DNA from: Sva-07 sp041686315
GTDB taxonomy: Bacteria; Actinomycetota; Acidimicrobiia; Acidimicrobiales; Ilumatobacteraceae
Reading direction: 5' to 3'
Length of the DNA: 23,244 bases
Assembly (NCBI GenBank): GCA_041686315.1
Contig: JAWLEC010000034.1
Span: forward strand, 1-23,244
Made by a program: the position numbers and the translations under genes. This document shows, in pieces, positions 1 to 6,523 of the stretch (positions are counted from its first letter, which is position 1; every line of letters begins with the position of its first letter). The notes under the pieces are model-generated. The model worked only from the letters and a program-made list of their open reading frames with translations, was not told the DNA's origin and did not search any database.

Positions 1-331
1 CGGCCCGGCCCACGTTGGCGCCAGGGTTGATGCCGGACACCACGAGGTCGAACGGGTCGCCGAACGCTCGTAGCCGGGCGAACATCACGCACAGCGCCGG
101 CGGCCCGGTGACCGTCCAGATCTCGTCGGCGGGGACGCCGTCGAGGTGGGTGCGATGCACTTCGGGATGGATCAGGTGGAGGGCGCCGAGTGAGGAGCTG
201 GAGCCGGAGTACTCCTGATCGGGTGCGACCACCACGATCTCGTGGTCGCCCTCGAGGGTGCACATCGAACGGGCGAGGACGTGGAGCCCGACCGAATCGA
301 TGCCGTCGTCGTTCGTGACCAGGATGCGCAT
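1..331 (-). CDS. surE: 5'/3'-nucleotidase SurE, N-terminal part (cut by window edge)
   Basis: The 110 visible residues begin with MRILVTNDDG, the signature start of SurE, a metal-dependent nucleoside 5'-monophosphate phosphatase. Asp8 and Asp9 of that motif bind the divalent metal. The APDQEYSGSSSSLG segment (about residues 36-49) carries the next metal-site serine, and SGINPGANVG (about 99-108) holds the conserved Asn of the active site. The family is usually about 250 residues, so more than half lies beyond the left edge. The ATG is the only start that keeps the metal motif at the very N-terminus. The upstream sequence has a GGAG close to the start and an imperfect -10-like GAGGAT six bases before it. 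The next gene upstream is on the same strand 110 bases away, so surE may have its own promoter or be read through. Confidence 0.93.
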   Translation of the reverse strand, partial: MRILVTNDDGIDSVGLHVLARSMCTLEGDHEIVVVAPDQEYSGSSSSLGALHLIHPEVHRTHLDGVPADEIWTVTGPPALCVMFARLRAFGDPFDLVVSGINPGANVGRA

Positions 332-425
332 GGCTCCATCCTCGCATCGTGGGGTGCGATTCGGCTGAACGGAAGGTGAACTCCGCCGTGCCGCCTGCTG
401 CCATGGCTGGGTCGTCCCGTTCGCG

Positions 426-441
426 CGGGGTCCGATCCCCG
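426..441 (-). terminator. possible weak terminator hairpin after the acetyltransferase
   Basis: A perfect 5-bp stem, CGGGG / CCCCG, with a 6-base loop lies directly behind the stop codon of the minus-strand acetyltransferase. There is no T-run, so an intrinsic terminator is only a possibility. The rest of the 332-441 gap shows nothing else I can name. Confidence 0.3.
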
Positions 442-1035
442 TCAGAGCATGCGCTGCATCAGTACGAGGTCGAGCCATCGGTCGAACTTGCGGCCCACCT
501 CGGGGAGCCGTCCGACCTCAGCGAAGCCGAGACGTTCGTGGAAGGCGATCGACTCGTGGTTCTCGCCGTCGACGGCGCCGATCATGGCGTGCAGCCCGGT
601 GGCCTGCGCCCGTGCGACGAGCGCCTCCACCAGGGCGCGGCCGACGCCGAGCCCACGGGCGTGCTCGTCGACGTGCACCGTGTGCTCCACGGTGAACCGG
701 TAGCCCTCGCGCTGCGCCGAGTCGCGGAAGTCGCCGTACGTCGCCACCCCCACGACGCGACGGGTGCCTCCACGTCGATCTGCGTGGCCGTCGTCCGCAT
801 CGGATCCCATGTCGCTGGCATCGGATCGAACGCCGTCCGCCGGGGCCTCCTCCGGATCGACCTCGGCCACCAGCACGGGCCAGCCGTCGCGTCGCTTGTC
901 GGCCAGCCAGGTCCGGCGCCCCGCCACGGTGTGGTGCCGCTCGGTCCACTCGATGGTGCGGGTGGCGATGTAGCGGTCGTACAGCGCCGTGATCGCCTCC
1001 ACGTCGTCGTCGTGCGCGTCCCGGATCGTGACCAT
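442..1035 (-). CDS. GNAT acetyltransferase, phosphinothricin N-acetyltransferase (PAT)-like
   Basis: This 197-residue GNAT protein would transfer acetyl from acetyl-CoA to a small amine. It opens with VTIRDAHDDDVEAITALY. It has the PAT-type middle (TIEW around 27-30, YGDFR around 100-104), motif A EHTVHVDEHARGLGVGRAL (about 117-135, holding the CoA pyrophosphate loop) and a C-terminal half with NHESIAFHERLGF. That pattern matches the PAT/MddA (methionine sulfone or sulfoximine acetyltransferase) group. The true substrate cannot be read from sequence. PAT-like proteins are usually about 170 residues; the excess is an Asp/Ser/Gly-rich insertion at about 61-93 with internal repetition. The start codon lies 14 bases from a large palindrome. 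No clear ribosome site is visible, and the nearest -10-like hexamer (TTGTCT, 7 bases upstream) is imperfect. Confidence 0.85.
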   Translation of the reverse strand: MVTIRDAHDDDVEAITALYDRYIATRTIEWTERHHTVAGRRTWLADKRRDGWPVLVAEVDPEEAPADGVRSDASDMGSDADDGHADRRGGTRRVVGVATYGDFRDSAQREGYRFTVEHTVHVDEHARGLGVGRALVEALVARAQATGLHAMIGAVDGENHESIAFHERLGFAEVGRLPEVGRKFDRWLDLVLMQRML

Positions 1036-1049
1036 TCGACCAAGACAAC

Positions 1050-1102
1050 CCGAAAAATGCCCCGATCGTGTCGCTCAGCGCAACGATCGAGGCATTTTCC
1101 GG
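1050..1102. repeat. 53-bp palindrome, copy A of a two-copy intergenic element
   Basis: Two 26-base arms (1050-1075 and 1077-1102) around a single C are complementary at 22 of 26 positions. The apex reads GCTCAGC. The outer arms carry CGAAAAATGCC on one side and GGCATTTTCCGG on the other, so either strand would form a GC stem bounded by A-run and T-run. It lies between two divergent genes, close to the start of the minus-strand acetyltransferase, so a terminator role is not the obvious one here. A closely related copy lies at 13051-13105. Confidence 0.85.
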
Positions 1103-1141
1103 TGGTGGTGGCGGGCCGGATCCGGTGGCGTGTGCGGTCGG

Positions 1142-1147
1142 TACGCT
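1142..1147 (+). promoter_or_regulatory. -10 box TACGCT for the Rieske gene
   Basis: TACGCT ends 8 bases before the ATG at 1156 with no Shine-Dalgarno sequence between, fitting a leaderless transcript. No convincing -35 is visible. Confidence 0.5.
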
Positions 1148-1155
1148 CGGACGAG

Positions 1156-2163
1156 ATGGCGGCGACGACGACCACCGAGTCGATCTGGGAGAGCGCCGGC
1201 CTGCGCGACCAGTGGTACGTGGTGGCCGACGCCCTCGACGTCGCCGCCGAGCCCGTGCAGGCCACGGTGCTGGGCCGCCACTACGTGGTCTGGCGTGACG
1301 GCGCCGGAACACTTGCCGCAGCCGCCGACCGCTGCCCGCACCGCGAGGCGCCGCTGTCGGCCGGGCGCGTGGAGCACGGCTGCCTCGTGTGCCCCTATCA
1401 CGGCTGGACGTTCGCTGCTGATGGCACCTGTGTGGCCGTGCCGTCGTCGGGGCCGGGTGCCACCGTCCCGCCCGCCGGCCATCTCCGTGCCCTCCCCGTC
1501 CGCGAGCTGTACGGCCTCGTGTGGATGAGCCCCGGCACACCGGCGGGTGGACCGCCCCGGATCGTGCAGGACGGCGACCCGAGCTTCCGGCGGCTCACGT
1601 CGGGTGTCGAGCGGTGGTCGGCATCGGCCACACGCATGGTCGACAACTTCTGCGACGTCGCCCACTTCCCCTGGGTGCACGCCGGCACGATCGGCGCCGA
1701 CACCGATCCGGCGGTCGCCCCCGTCACCATCGAGCAGCTCGACGCCGACTTCACCGGCTACCAGTACACCGTCGACGTCCACGACGAGACGGGAGCGGAG
1801 GTGCGGCAACGGATGTCGACCGGCTTCCACCTGCCGTTCGTGGTCCGTTCGAACACCACGTTCGAGACCGGACGACGAGCCGGCCACCACCGGGTCCTCC
1901 TGCTGTGCACCACACCGGTCGACGCCGGCACCTCGCTGTTCACCTTCGTCAGCTGGCGCAACCACGACCACGATCTTCCGGCCGACGACGTGCTGGCGTT
2001 CGACCGGGCGATCGGCGCCGAGGACCGGGCGATGCTCGAACAGATCCCGGGGTCACTGCCGATCGACAGCTCGGCGACCGTCAGTGTGCGGTCGGATCGG
2101 CTGTCGGTGGAGTGGCGGCGACGACTGGCGGCACGGGCAGCCGACGCTGGCTCGACCAGGTGA
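1156..2163 (+). CDS. Rieske non-heme iron oxygenase, large-subunit type
   Basis: The 335-residue protein is a Rieske oxygenase of the VanA-like class, which hydroxylates or O-/N-demethylates a substrate using electrons from a separate reductase. The [2Fe-2S] ligands are visible as CPH at Cys60/His62 and CPYH at Cys79/His82. The mononuclear iron ligands fit the D-x2-H-x4-H pattern at Asp167, His170 and His175 (NFCDVAHFPWVH). The C-terminal VRSDRLSVEWRRRLA is typical of the family end, so the gene is complete. No reductase or ferredoxin gene lies nearby, so the partner is encoded elsewhere and the substrate is unknown. The ATG was chosen because a -10-like TACGCT lies 8 bases upstream. An open frame extends further upstream but would run through the palindrome and antisense to the acetyltransferase. 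The last 83 bases overlap the 3' end of the convergent EamA gene. Confidence 0.92.
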   Translation: MAATTTTESIWESAGLRDQWYVVADALDVAAEPVQATVLGRHYVVWRDGAGTLAAAADRCPHREAPLSAGRVEHGCLVCPYHGWTFAADGTCVAVPSSGPGATVPPAGHLRALPVRELYGLVWMSPGTPAGGPPRIVQDGDPSFRRLTSGVERWSASATRMVDNFCDVAHFPWVHAGTIGADTDPAVAPVTIEQLDADFTGYQYTVDVHDETGAEVRQRMSTGFHLPFVVRSNTTFETGRRAGHHRVLLLCTTPVDAGTSLFTFVSWRNHDHDLPADDVLAFDRAIGAEDRAMLEQIPGSLPIDSSATVSVRSDRLSVEWRRRLAARAADAGSTR

Positions 2164-3079
2164 ACAGCGCGAGGCCCGTGACCACCAGCGCCATCCCGAC
2201 GATCTGGGGCGCCAGCACGGTCTCGCCGAGGATCACGAAACCCCAGAACACCGCCAACGCCGGCTGACCCGACTGCATGATGCCGATCGTGGCCACCGGG
2301 ACGAGCCGCTGGGCGAACACGATGCAGCCGTGCGAGACCATCCCGGTCATGAACGTGAGCAGCGCCACCACGAGCCATCCGCGAGCGCTCAGGCCGAACA
2401 CGTCGGATCCGGCGATGACGACGGCGATCGGCCCCGCGGTCAACAGGCCGAGGGGCATCAGGCATGCCATGAAGTCGATCGTGTCGACACCCGTCGCTCG
2501 TGCCCGCTTCGACGACAGCAGGTAGCTCGTCCAGAGCGCCACCACGAGGATCATCAGCAGGTCGCCGCTCAGCGACGAGGCCCCCTGTTCCGGTCCGAGG
2601 AAGAGCACCATGGACACGCCCACGATCGACAACCCGCCCCAGCGCAGCGCCCGCCAGTTGGGCGACTCGCCGAACAGCAGCGCACCGGCCGGCAGCAGCA
2701 CCAGCGGATTCATCGCGGCGATGAACTCGGCGTGGGCGATGCTGGTGCGCGTGATCGCCGTGAAGAACACGGCGATGTTGGCACCGAAGAACAGCGCCGG
2801 TGGCAACACCGCCCGCCAGGTGGTTGCCGACGGGAGCGGACGGCCCGTGCGCAGCCGTGAGAACGTCACGACCGCCCACCACGCCACCACGGCACCCGCC
2901 ATGCGCCAGAAGGCGATCACCGAACCGGTCGACTCCGACCACTTGATCAGCGGCGAACTCAGCGAGAAGCTGAGCACGGCCACCACCATGGCCAGGATGC
3001 CGAGCGGGACCGGACGCCGGACGGTGGCTGCGCCGTCTGCGAGGGCCGACGGGGTCGGCGTGCGGCTGGCCTCGGTCAC
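2081..3079 (-). CDS. EamA/DMT-family membrane transporter
   Basis: The 332-residue, very hydrophobic protein has about ten transmembrane segments arranged as two repeated halves. The first half starts at about residue 26 (LGILAMVVAVLSFSLSSPLIKW) and the second near 171 (GDLLMILVVALWTSYLLSSKRA). Phrases such as AHAEFIAAMNPLVLLPAGALLFGE and IGIMQSGQPALAVFWGFVILGE are the conserved mid-half motifs of drug/metabolite transporters, which export amino acids, nucleosides or other small molecules. The substrate cannot be deduced. Translation starts at a GTG; a -10-like TAGTAT lies six bases upstream, fitting a leaderless mRNA. The last 18 or so residues are a Pro/Ala/Thr-rich tail after the final membrane segment, and this dispensable-looking tail lies within the stretch that overlaps the Rieske gene on the other strand. 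Confidence 0.92.
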   Translation of the reverse strand: MTEASRTPTPSALADGAATVRRPVPLGILAMVVAVLSFSLSSPLIKWSESTGSVIAFWRMAGAVVAWWAVVTFSRLRTGRPLPSATTWRAVLPPALFFGANIAVFFTAITRTSIAHAEFIAAMNPLVLLPAGALLFGESPNWRALRWGGLSIVGVSMVLFLGPEQGASSLSGDLLMILVVALWTSYLLSSKRARATGVDTIDFMACLMPLGLLTAGPIAVVIAGSDVFGLSARGWLVVALLTFMTGMVSHGCIVFAQRLVPVATIGIMQSGQPALAVFWGFVILGETVLAPQIVGMALVVTGLALFTWSSQRRLPVPPVVAATPPTADPTAH

Positions 3080-3085
3080 AGCCGG

Positions 3086-3091
3086 ATACTA
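3086..3091 (-). promoter_or_regulatory. -10 box TAGTAT for the EamA gene
   Basis: Read on the minus strand, TAGTAT lies exactly six bases before the GTG start. It is a close match to the TATAAT-type consensus. Divergent to the nfuA promoter. Confidence 0.55.
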
Positions 3092-3161
3092 CGGAGCGAC
3101 ACGCGTCCCGGTCTGCAGCGGACGAAGCGCTCGCCGTGTTATCGATCGGCGCTCCCGGCGG

Positions 3162-3167
3162 TACCCT
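3162..3167 (+). promoter_or_regulatory. -10 box TACCCT for nfuA
   Basis: TACCCT lies 7 bases before the ATG at 3175. A weak -35-like TTATCG lies 17 bases further upstream. There is no Shine-Dalgarno, so a leaderless message is likely. Confidence 0.5.
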
Positions 3168-3174
3168 TTTCCCC

Positions 3175-3819
3175 ATGAGCCCGCTCGAAGCCATGGCCGC
3201 CGGATCCGCTGACGCCAACGCCAGCGAACCGATCATCACGGTCACACCCGAGGCCCTCGAGCATCTGCGCGAGCTGCGTGACGGCGAAGACGACGGCGAC
3301 AAGCTGGGTCTCCGGCTCGCCATCGCGTCGGATCCCGGCGAGGATTTCCGCTACGACCTGTCGTTCGAGGAGTTCCTCACGGCGGCGTTCACCGACGAGG
3401 TCCGCACCCACGACGGACTCAAGGTGATCATCCCCGGCGATGACATGGAGCTGCTCGCAGGAGCCACACTCGACTTCACTCCGGCGCAGGGCCTCGTGAT
3501 CCGCAACCCGAATCGCCCGGCCGCGCCGGCCGTGGAGGGGCTCACGTCCGACGACGCACTGTCGGCCGAGATCGAGGCGCTCGTGGCCACCGAGGTCAAT
3601 CCGGCGCTCGCCGCCCACGGCGGTTTCGTCACCTACGTCGGCCACGACGGCGAGGGCACCGCGTTCCTCACCATGGGCGGCGGCTGCCACGGCTGCTCGA
3701 TGAGCAAGATGACGATGCTCGACGGCGTGCAGACGATGCTCGCCGAGGCGATCGAGGGTGTCGAGCGGGTGAAGGATCTCACCGACCACTCCACCGGCGA
3801 GAACCCCTTCTACTCGTAG
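3175..3819 (+). CDS. nfuA: NfuA-type Fe-S cluster carrier protein
   Basis: The 214-residue protein has two domains. Residues about 21-112 form an A-type (IscA/HesB-like) fold that contains no cysteine, as in E. coli NfuA, where it serves for docking to client proteins. Residues about 130-214 are an Nfu domain with the [4Fe-4S]-binding CHGC motif at Cys171 and Cys174 inside GGGCHGCSMSKMTML. Two such proteins share one cluster and hand it to apo-enzymes. A candidate client system in this window is none in particular, though the cysteine desulfurase at 14900 could supply the sulfur. An open frame begins slightly upstream, but the ATG at 3175 is preferred because the -10-like box would otherwise be inside the gene. 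It is followed by a hairpin shared with a convergent neighbour. Confidence 0.9.
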   Translation: MSPLEAMAAGSADANASEPIITVTPEALEHLRELRDGEDDGDKLGLRLAIASDPGEDFRYDLSFEEFLTAAFTDEVRTHDGLKVIIPGDDMELLAGATLDFTPAQGLVIRNPNRPAAPAVEGLTSDDALSAEIEALVATEVNPALAAHGGFVTYVGHDGEGTAFLTMGGGCHGCSMSKMTMLDGVQTMLAEAIEGVERVKDLTDHSTGENPFYS

Positions 3820-3838
3820 CCCGATCGTGTCCTCGCTC

Positions 3839-3855
3839 CGGTCCGGGCAGGACCG
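3839..3855. terminator. two-way terminator hairpin between nfuA and the small GNAT gene
   Basis: A perfect 6-bp stem (CGGTCC / GGACCG) with a 5-base loop sits in the 49-base gap between the convergent stop codons. There is no T-run. Its position suggests it ends transcription from both sides. Confidence 0.45.
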
Positions 3856-3868
3856 TTGCGGCACATGA

Positions 3869-4183
3869 TCAATCGGCCAGGAGGTCGTGCAGCTCGGGAC
3901 GTCCGGTCACGTAGGCCCGGGCGTACGAGCACACCGGGTCGATCCGCTGTCCTCGAGATCGCAGGTCGTCCATGATGCCCGACATCAGCAGTGCGGCGTA
4001 GCCCTTGCCACGATGGTGCGGCACCGTCGTCACGTGGGGGATCGTCACCACCCGAGCGGACGCAGAATCCGGCGTGGAGCGGTGGGTGGCGGCATCGGCG
4101 TAGCCGACCAGTTCGTCGTCGGCTCGGAGTTCGTAACGGTGGACGTCGTCGTTGCGCGTCACCAGCAGTCGGGGTTCGCTCAT
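3869..4183 (-). CDS. small GNAT_2-family (YjdJ-like) acetyltransferase
   Basis: At 104 residues this matches the short GNAT_2 family of single-domain acetyltransferase-like proteins. The acetyl-CoA loop is PHHRGKGYAALL (about 55-66), followed by the family's second block IDPVCSYARAYVTGRPELHDLL (about 81-102), equivalent to the usual P-x-C-x-Y...P-E-Y region. The open frame extends 33 codons further upstream, but that extension would cover the whole CDF promoter and is not family-like. I chose the ATG at 4183; a -10-like CAGAAT lies six bases before it. The biological substrate of this family is not established. The gene is divergent from the CDF exporter, so the two starts share a 61-base control region. 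Confidence 0.85.
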   Translation of the reverse strand: MSEPRLLVTRNDDVHRYELRADDELVGYADAATHRSTPDSASARVVTIPHVTTVPHHRGKGYAALLMSGIMDDLRSRGQRIDPVCSYARAYVTGRPELHDLLAD

Positions 4184-4209
4184 GGATCCATTCTGCCAGC
4201 CGGCGCCCC

Positions 4210-4238
4210 TTGGCATTCTCGGCAACTGAGAATAGGGT
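4210..4238 (+). promoter_or_regulatory. strong promoter of the CDF exporter (TTGGCA-N17-TAGGGT)
   Basis: The -35 TTGGCA (4210-4215) matches the TTGACA consensus at 5 of 6 positions. It is 17 bases from TAGGGT (4233-4238), which lies six bases before the ATG. This is the best two-part promoter in the window. Confidence 0.65.
4215..4233. promoter_or_regulatory. inverted repeat, candidate operator for a metal-responsive regulator
   Basis: ATTCTC (4215-4220) and GAGAAT (4228-4233) are perfect 6-bp inverted arms separated by 7 bases. They fill the spacer between the -35 and -10 boxes exactly. A protein bound here would control the exporter; MerR, ArsR, Fur/Zur or TetR-type regulators are all possible. 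No regulator gene lies beside it. Confidence 0.5.
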
Positions 4239-4244
4239 GGAGGC

Positions 4245-5231
4245 ATGGCGATCCCGCCGAACGAGCACGACCCCCGGCGCACCGGTCATCGTCGTGATCA
4301 TCACGGTCGTCATCGCGGTGATCATCACGGTCGTCATCGCGGTGATCATCGCGGTGGGCGGCTCGGGATCGCAGCACTGCTCAACACTGCGTTCGGAGTG
4401 GTCCAGTTGGTGGTCGGTCTGGCCATCGGCTCGGTGGTGGTGCTGGCCGATGCCGCCCATCAGGCCGTCGACGCACTGGGGCTGATCACGGCCTGGCTCG
4501 CGCTGCGCATCGCCCGTCGACCCGCCACCGACCTCTGGTCGTTCGGCTTCGGCAAGGCCGACGCACTCGGCGGATTCGTGTCGGGGCTCCTGCTGCTCGG
4601 GTCGGTCGCCTGGATCGTGGCCGAATCCGTCGGGCGGCTGTTCGAACCCGAGCCCGTGTCGGGTGGCGCCGTGATGGCGATCGGTGCCGTCGCCATCGCC
4701 GTGAACGGAGCCGGGGTGCTCCTCGTGGGCCACGACAGCTCGGCGATGTCGCTGCGCGCGGCACGACTGCATCTGCTCACCGACCTTGCAGGGTCGGTCG
4801 TGGTGGTGATCTCCGGGGCGTTGCTCGCCGCCGGTGGACCCGCCTGGATCGATCCGGTCGCCTCGCTCGTGCTGTCCGCTGCGGTGCTCTGGGTCACGCT
4901 GCAGCTGCTGCGATCGGTGGTGCGCGTGCTGCTCGACCGGGAGCCCGAAGGGCTGAGTCGCTCCGACGTGGTCGCCACGTTGTCGGCCGAGCCGCGAGTC
5001 GAGGGAGTCCACCATGTGCACCTCCGGCCGCTGGGCGGTGGCGAGACCAGCGTGACGGCACACGTGGTGGTCGAAGGGACGGGCCCCGTGCACGACGCCC
5101 AGCGGCTCGTCGGACAGCTCACCCGCTCACTGCAGGTCGAACACGGCGTCGGTCACGCGACGATCCAGGTCGAGTGCCACGAGTGCGAGGACCACGCCCA
5201 TCGCGACGGGGCGCCCGAGCCCCAACGCTGA
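4245..5231 (+). CDS. cation diffusion facilitator (CDF) zinc/cadmium exporter with His-rich N-terminus
   Basis: The 328-residue protein is a CDF (CzcD/ZitB/ZnT-like) inner-membrane antiporter that exports divalent metal in exchange for protons. Six membrane segments span roughly residues 39-225. The transport site is visible as His72 and Asp76 in TM2 (DAAHQAVD) and His176 and Asp180 in TM5 (HLLTD). This His-Asp/His-Asp set is associated with zinc and cadmium preference. Residues about 228-312 form the cytosolic CDF dimerisation domain, ending with CHECEDHAH, a likely metal-binding tail. The N-terminus carries a His/Arg-rich tract built from a duplicated 8-residue unit (residues 18-37). The start is fixed by the promoter six bases upstream; the GGAGG directly before the ATG is probably too close to work as a ribosome site. 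Confidence 0.92.
   Translation: MAIPPNEHDPRRTGHRRDHHGRHRGDHHGRHRGDHRGGRLGIAALLNTAFGVVQLVVGLAIGSVVVLADAAHQAVDALGLITAWLALRIARRPATDLWSFGFGKADALGGFVSGLLLLGSVAWIVAESVGRLFEPEPVSGGAVMAIGAVAIAVNGAGVLLVGHDSSAMSLRAARLHLLTDLAGSVVVVISGALLAAGGPAWIDPVASLVLSAAVLWVTLQLLRSVVRVLLDREPEGLSRSDVVATLSAEPRVEGVHHVHLRPLGGGETSVTAHVVVEGTGPVHDAQRLVGQLTRSLQVEHGVGHATIQVECHECEDHAHRDGAPEPQR
4296..4355 (+). repeat. 24-bp in-frame tandem repeat in the CDF gene (two copies plus a half)
   Basis: Units 4296-4319 and 4320-4343 are identical and a 12-base partial unit follows. Each full unit starts on a codon boundary and encodes DHHGRHRG; the partial copy reads DHRG. The repeat builds the histidine-rich cytosolic tail. Confidence 0.9.
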
Positions 5232-5242
5232 CACGCAGCCGT

Positions 5243-5268
5243 CCGCCGGCGTGCCCGTCCGCCGGCGG
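5243..5268. terminator. two-way terminator hairpin between the CDF and PLP genes
   Basis: A perfect 9-bp GC stem, CCGCCGGCG / CGCCGGCGG, with an 8-base loop fills the 50-base gap between convergent stop codons. It lacks a T-run but is very stable and well placed to end both transcripts. Confidence 0.6.
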
Positions 5269-5281
5269 TGGCCGCAGGGAA

Positions 5282-6481
5282 TCAGGCGAGTGCGTGCTCG
5301 ATGTCGTGGAGCAGATCGGCCGAGTCCTCGAGCCCCACCGACATCCGCACGAGGCCCTCGGTGACGCCGAGTTCGGTCTTCTCCACCTCGGTGAGGCTGG
5401 CGTGGGTGGATGTCGCGGGATGGCACACCAGCGTCTCCGGCCCGCCGAGCGACGTGGCGACGCGCGCCACCCGCAACCGGGAGAGGAACCGGGCGGCAGC
5501 GTCGCGGTCGGCGAGTTCGAACGAGAGCACCGTGCCGTACTGGCGTAGCTGCCGGGACGCGAGGTCGTGCTGCGGATGCTCGCTGAGCCCCGGATAGTGC
5601 ACTGCGGTGACGGCGTGATGGTCGGCCAGCGCGACGGACAGTGACCGGGCGGTGGCGTTCTGGTGCCGGGTGCGGACGCCCATGGTGCGCAACCCACGGA
5701 GCGCGTTGAGGGCGTCGAACGGCGACGGAGTGGCGCCGTGGAGCACCGAGTACGCCCAGGTCTCGTCGAGCAGATCGGCGTCGCCCGAGATGACCCCGAG
5801 CGTGGCGTCGTTGTGCCCGGCGATGCCCTTGGTGGCCGAATGCAGGGAGATGTCGACGCCGTGGTCCAGCGGACGTTGACCGAGGGGTGTCGCGAAGGTT
5901 CCGTCGACGACCGTGAACGGCCCGGAGATCGACCCCAGCTCGTCGAGATCAGCCAGCTCCAGCCGCGGATTCGACGGTGTCTCCGCCAGGACCAGCATGG
6001 TGCGGCCGGGGACGACGGCCTCGGTGAAGGCGCCGGGCGTGGCGACGTCGACCAACGTGACATCGATGCCCAGCCGCTGGCACGGCCTTTGCAGGAATGC
6101 CAGCGTGCCGGCGTAGAGCTGGCGCTGGGCGACGATGTGGCTGCCCGACGAGCACAGGGCCAGCACCGTCGAGGCGATGGCGCCCATGCCCGAGGCGAAC
6201 GCGAGCGACGCTTCGGCTCCTTCGAGCTCGGCCATGGCCTCTTCGAACGACTGCACCGTCGGGTTGGAGTACCGGCTGTAGAAGTCGCCGTGGCGGACCG
6301 AGGTGGCGCGGCGGTGGGCGTCGTCCAGCCCCTCGGACTGCCACGTGCTCGACGCCCAGAGCGCCGGCGCCAGCGATGATCCGCTGGCATCCCGGCCGAC
6401 GGTGATCGCCAGCGTCTCCGGCGACACGTCGGGTGGGGACGGCGGGTCGTTCGGCTGGAACGGCGAGGCCTCCGAGGACAT
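5282..6481 (-). CDS. Cys/Met-metabolism PLP enzyme (cystathionine gamma-synthase/lyase family)
   Basis: The 399-residue protein is a fold-type I PLP enzyme of the Cys/Met family, which makes or cleaves C-S bonds at the gamma or beta carbon. Visible features are FYSRYSNPT (Tyr68 and Arg70, which bind the PLP phosphate of the partner subunit), GMG at 98-100, Tyr123, Asp193 in VVDGTFATP, the Schiff-base Lys218 in HSATKGIAGH, and the C-terminal SLGGPETLVCHPATSTHAS. Length is normal. Synthase, gamma-lyase, beta-lyase and O-acylhomoserine sulfhydrylase cannot be separated reliably from these motifs. The usual VDNTFATP reads VDGTFATP here. The gene lies 42 bases behind hisN on the same strand but has its own -10-like TACCGT 8 bases before the ATG. 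Confidence 0.88.
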   Translation of the reverse strand: MSSEASPFQPNDPPSPPDVSPETLAITVGRDASGSSLAPALWASSTWQSEGLDDAHRRATSVRHGDFYSRYSNPTVQSFEEAMAELEGAEASLAFASGMGAIASTVLALCSSGSHIVAQRQLYAGTLAFLQRPCQRLGIDVTLVDVATPGAFTEAVVPGRTMLVLAETPSNPRLELADLDELGSISGPFTVVDGTFATPLGQRPLDHGVDISLHSATKGIAGHNDATLGVISGDADLLDETWAYSVLHGATPSPFDALNALRGLRTMGVRTRHQNATARSLSVALADHHAVTAVHYPGLSEHPQHDLASRQLRQYGTVLSFELADRDAAARFLSRLRVARVATSLGGPETLVCHPATSTHASLTEVEKTELGVTEGLVRMSVGLEDSADLLHDIEHALA

Positions 6482-6489
6482 GGCCGACC

Positions 6490-6495
6490 ACGGTA
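6490..6495 (-). promoter_or_regulatory. -10 box TACCGT for the PLP enzyme gene
   Basis: On the minus strand TACCGT lies 8 bases before the ATG at 6481. No -35 is obvious. It suggests the gene can be transcribed separately from hisN. Confidence 0.45.
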
Positions 6496-6523
6496 CCCGT
6501 CGCGCTCCCTCCTCCCGCCGAAC

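Noticed and set aside
3819..3831. CCCGATCGTGTC, a 12-base match to the left arm of palindrome copy A, just after nfuA
   Set aside because: No right arm or apex follows; a third degenerate copy cannot be supported and chance similarity is plausible.
4184..4282. A longer start for the small GNAT gene
   Set aside because: The extra 33 residues have no family similarity and would overlie the CDF promoter and start codon.
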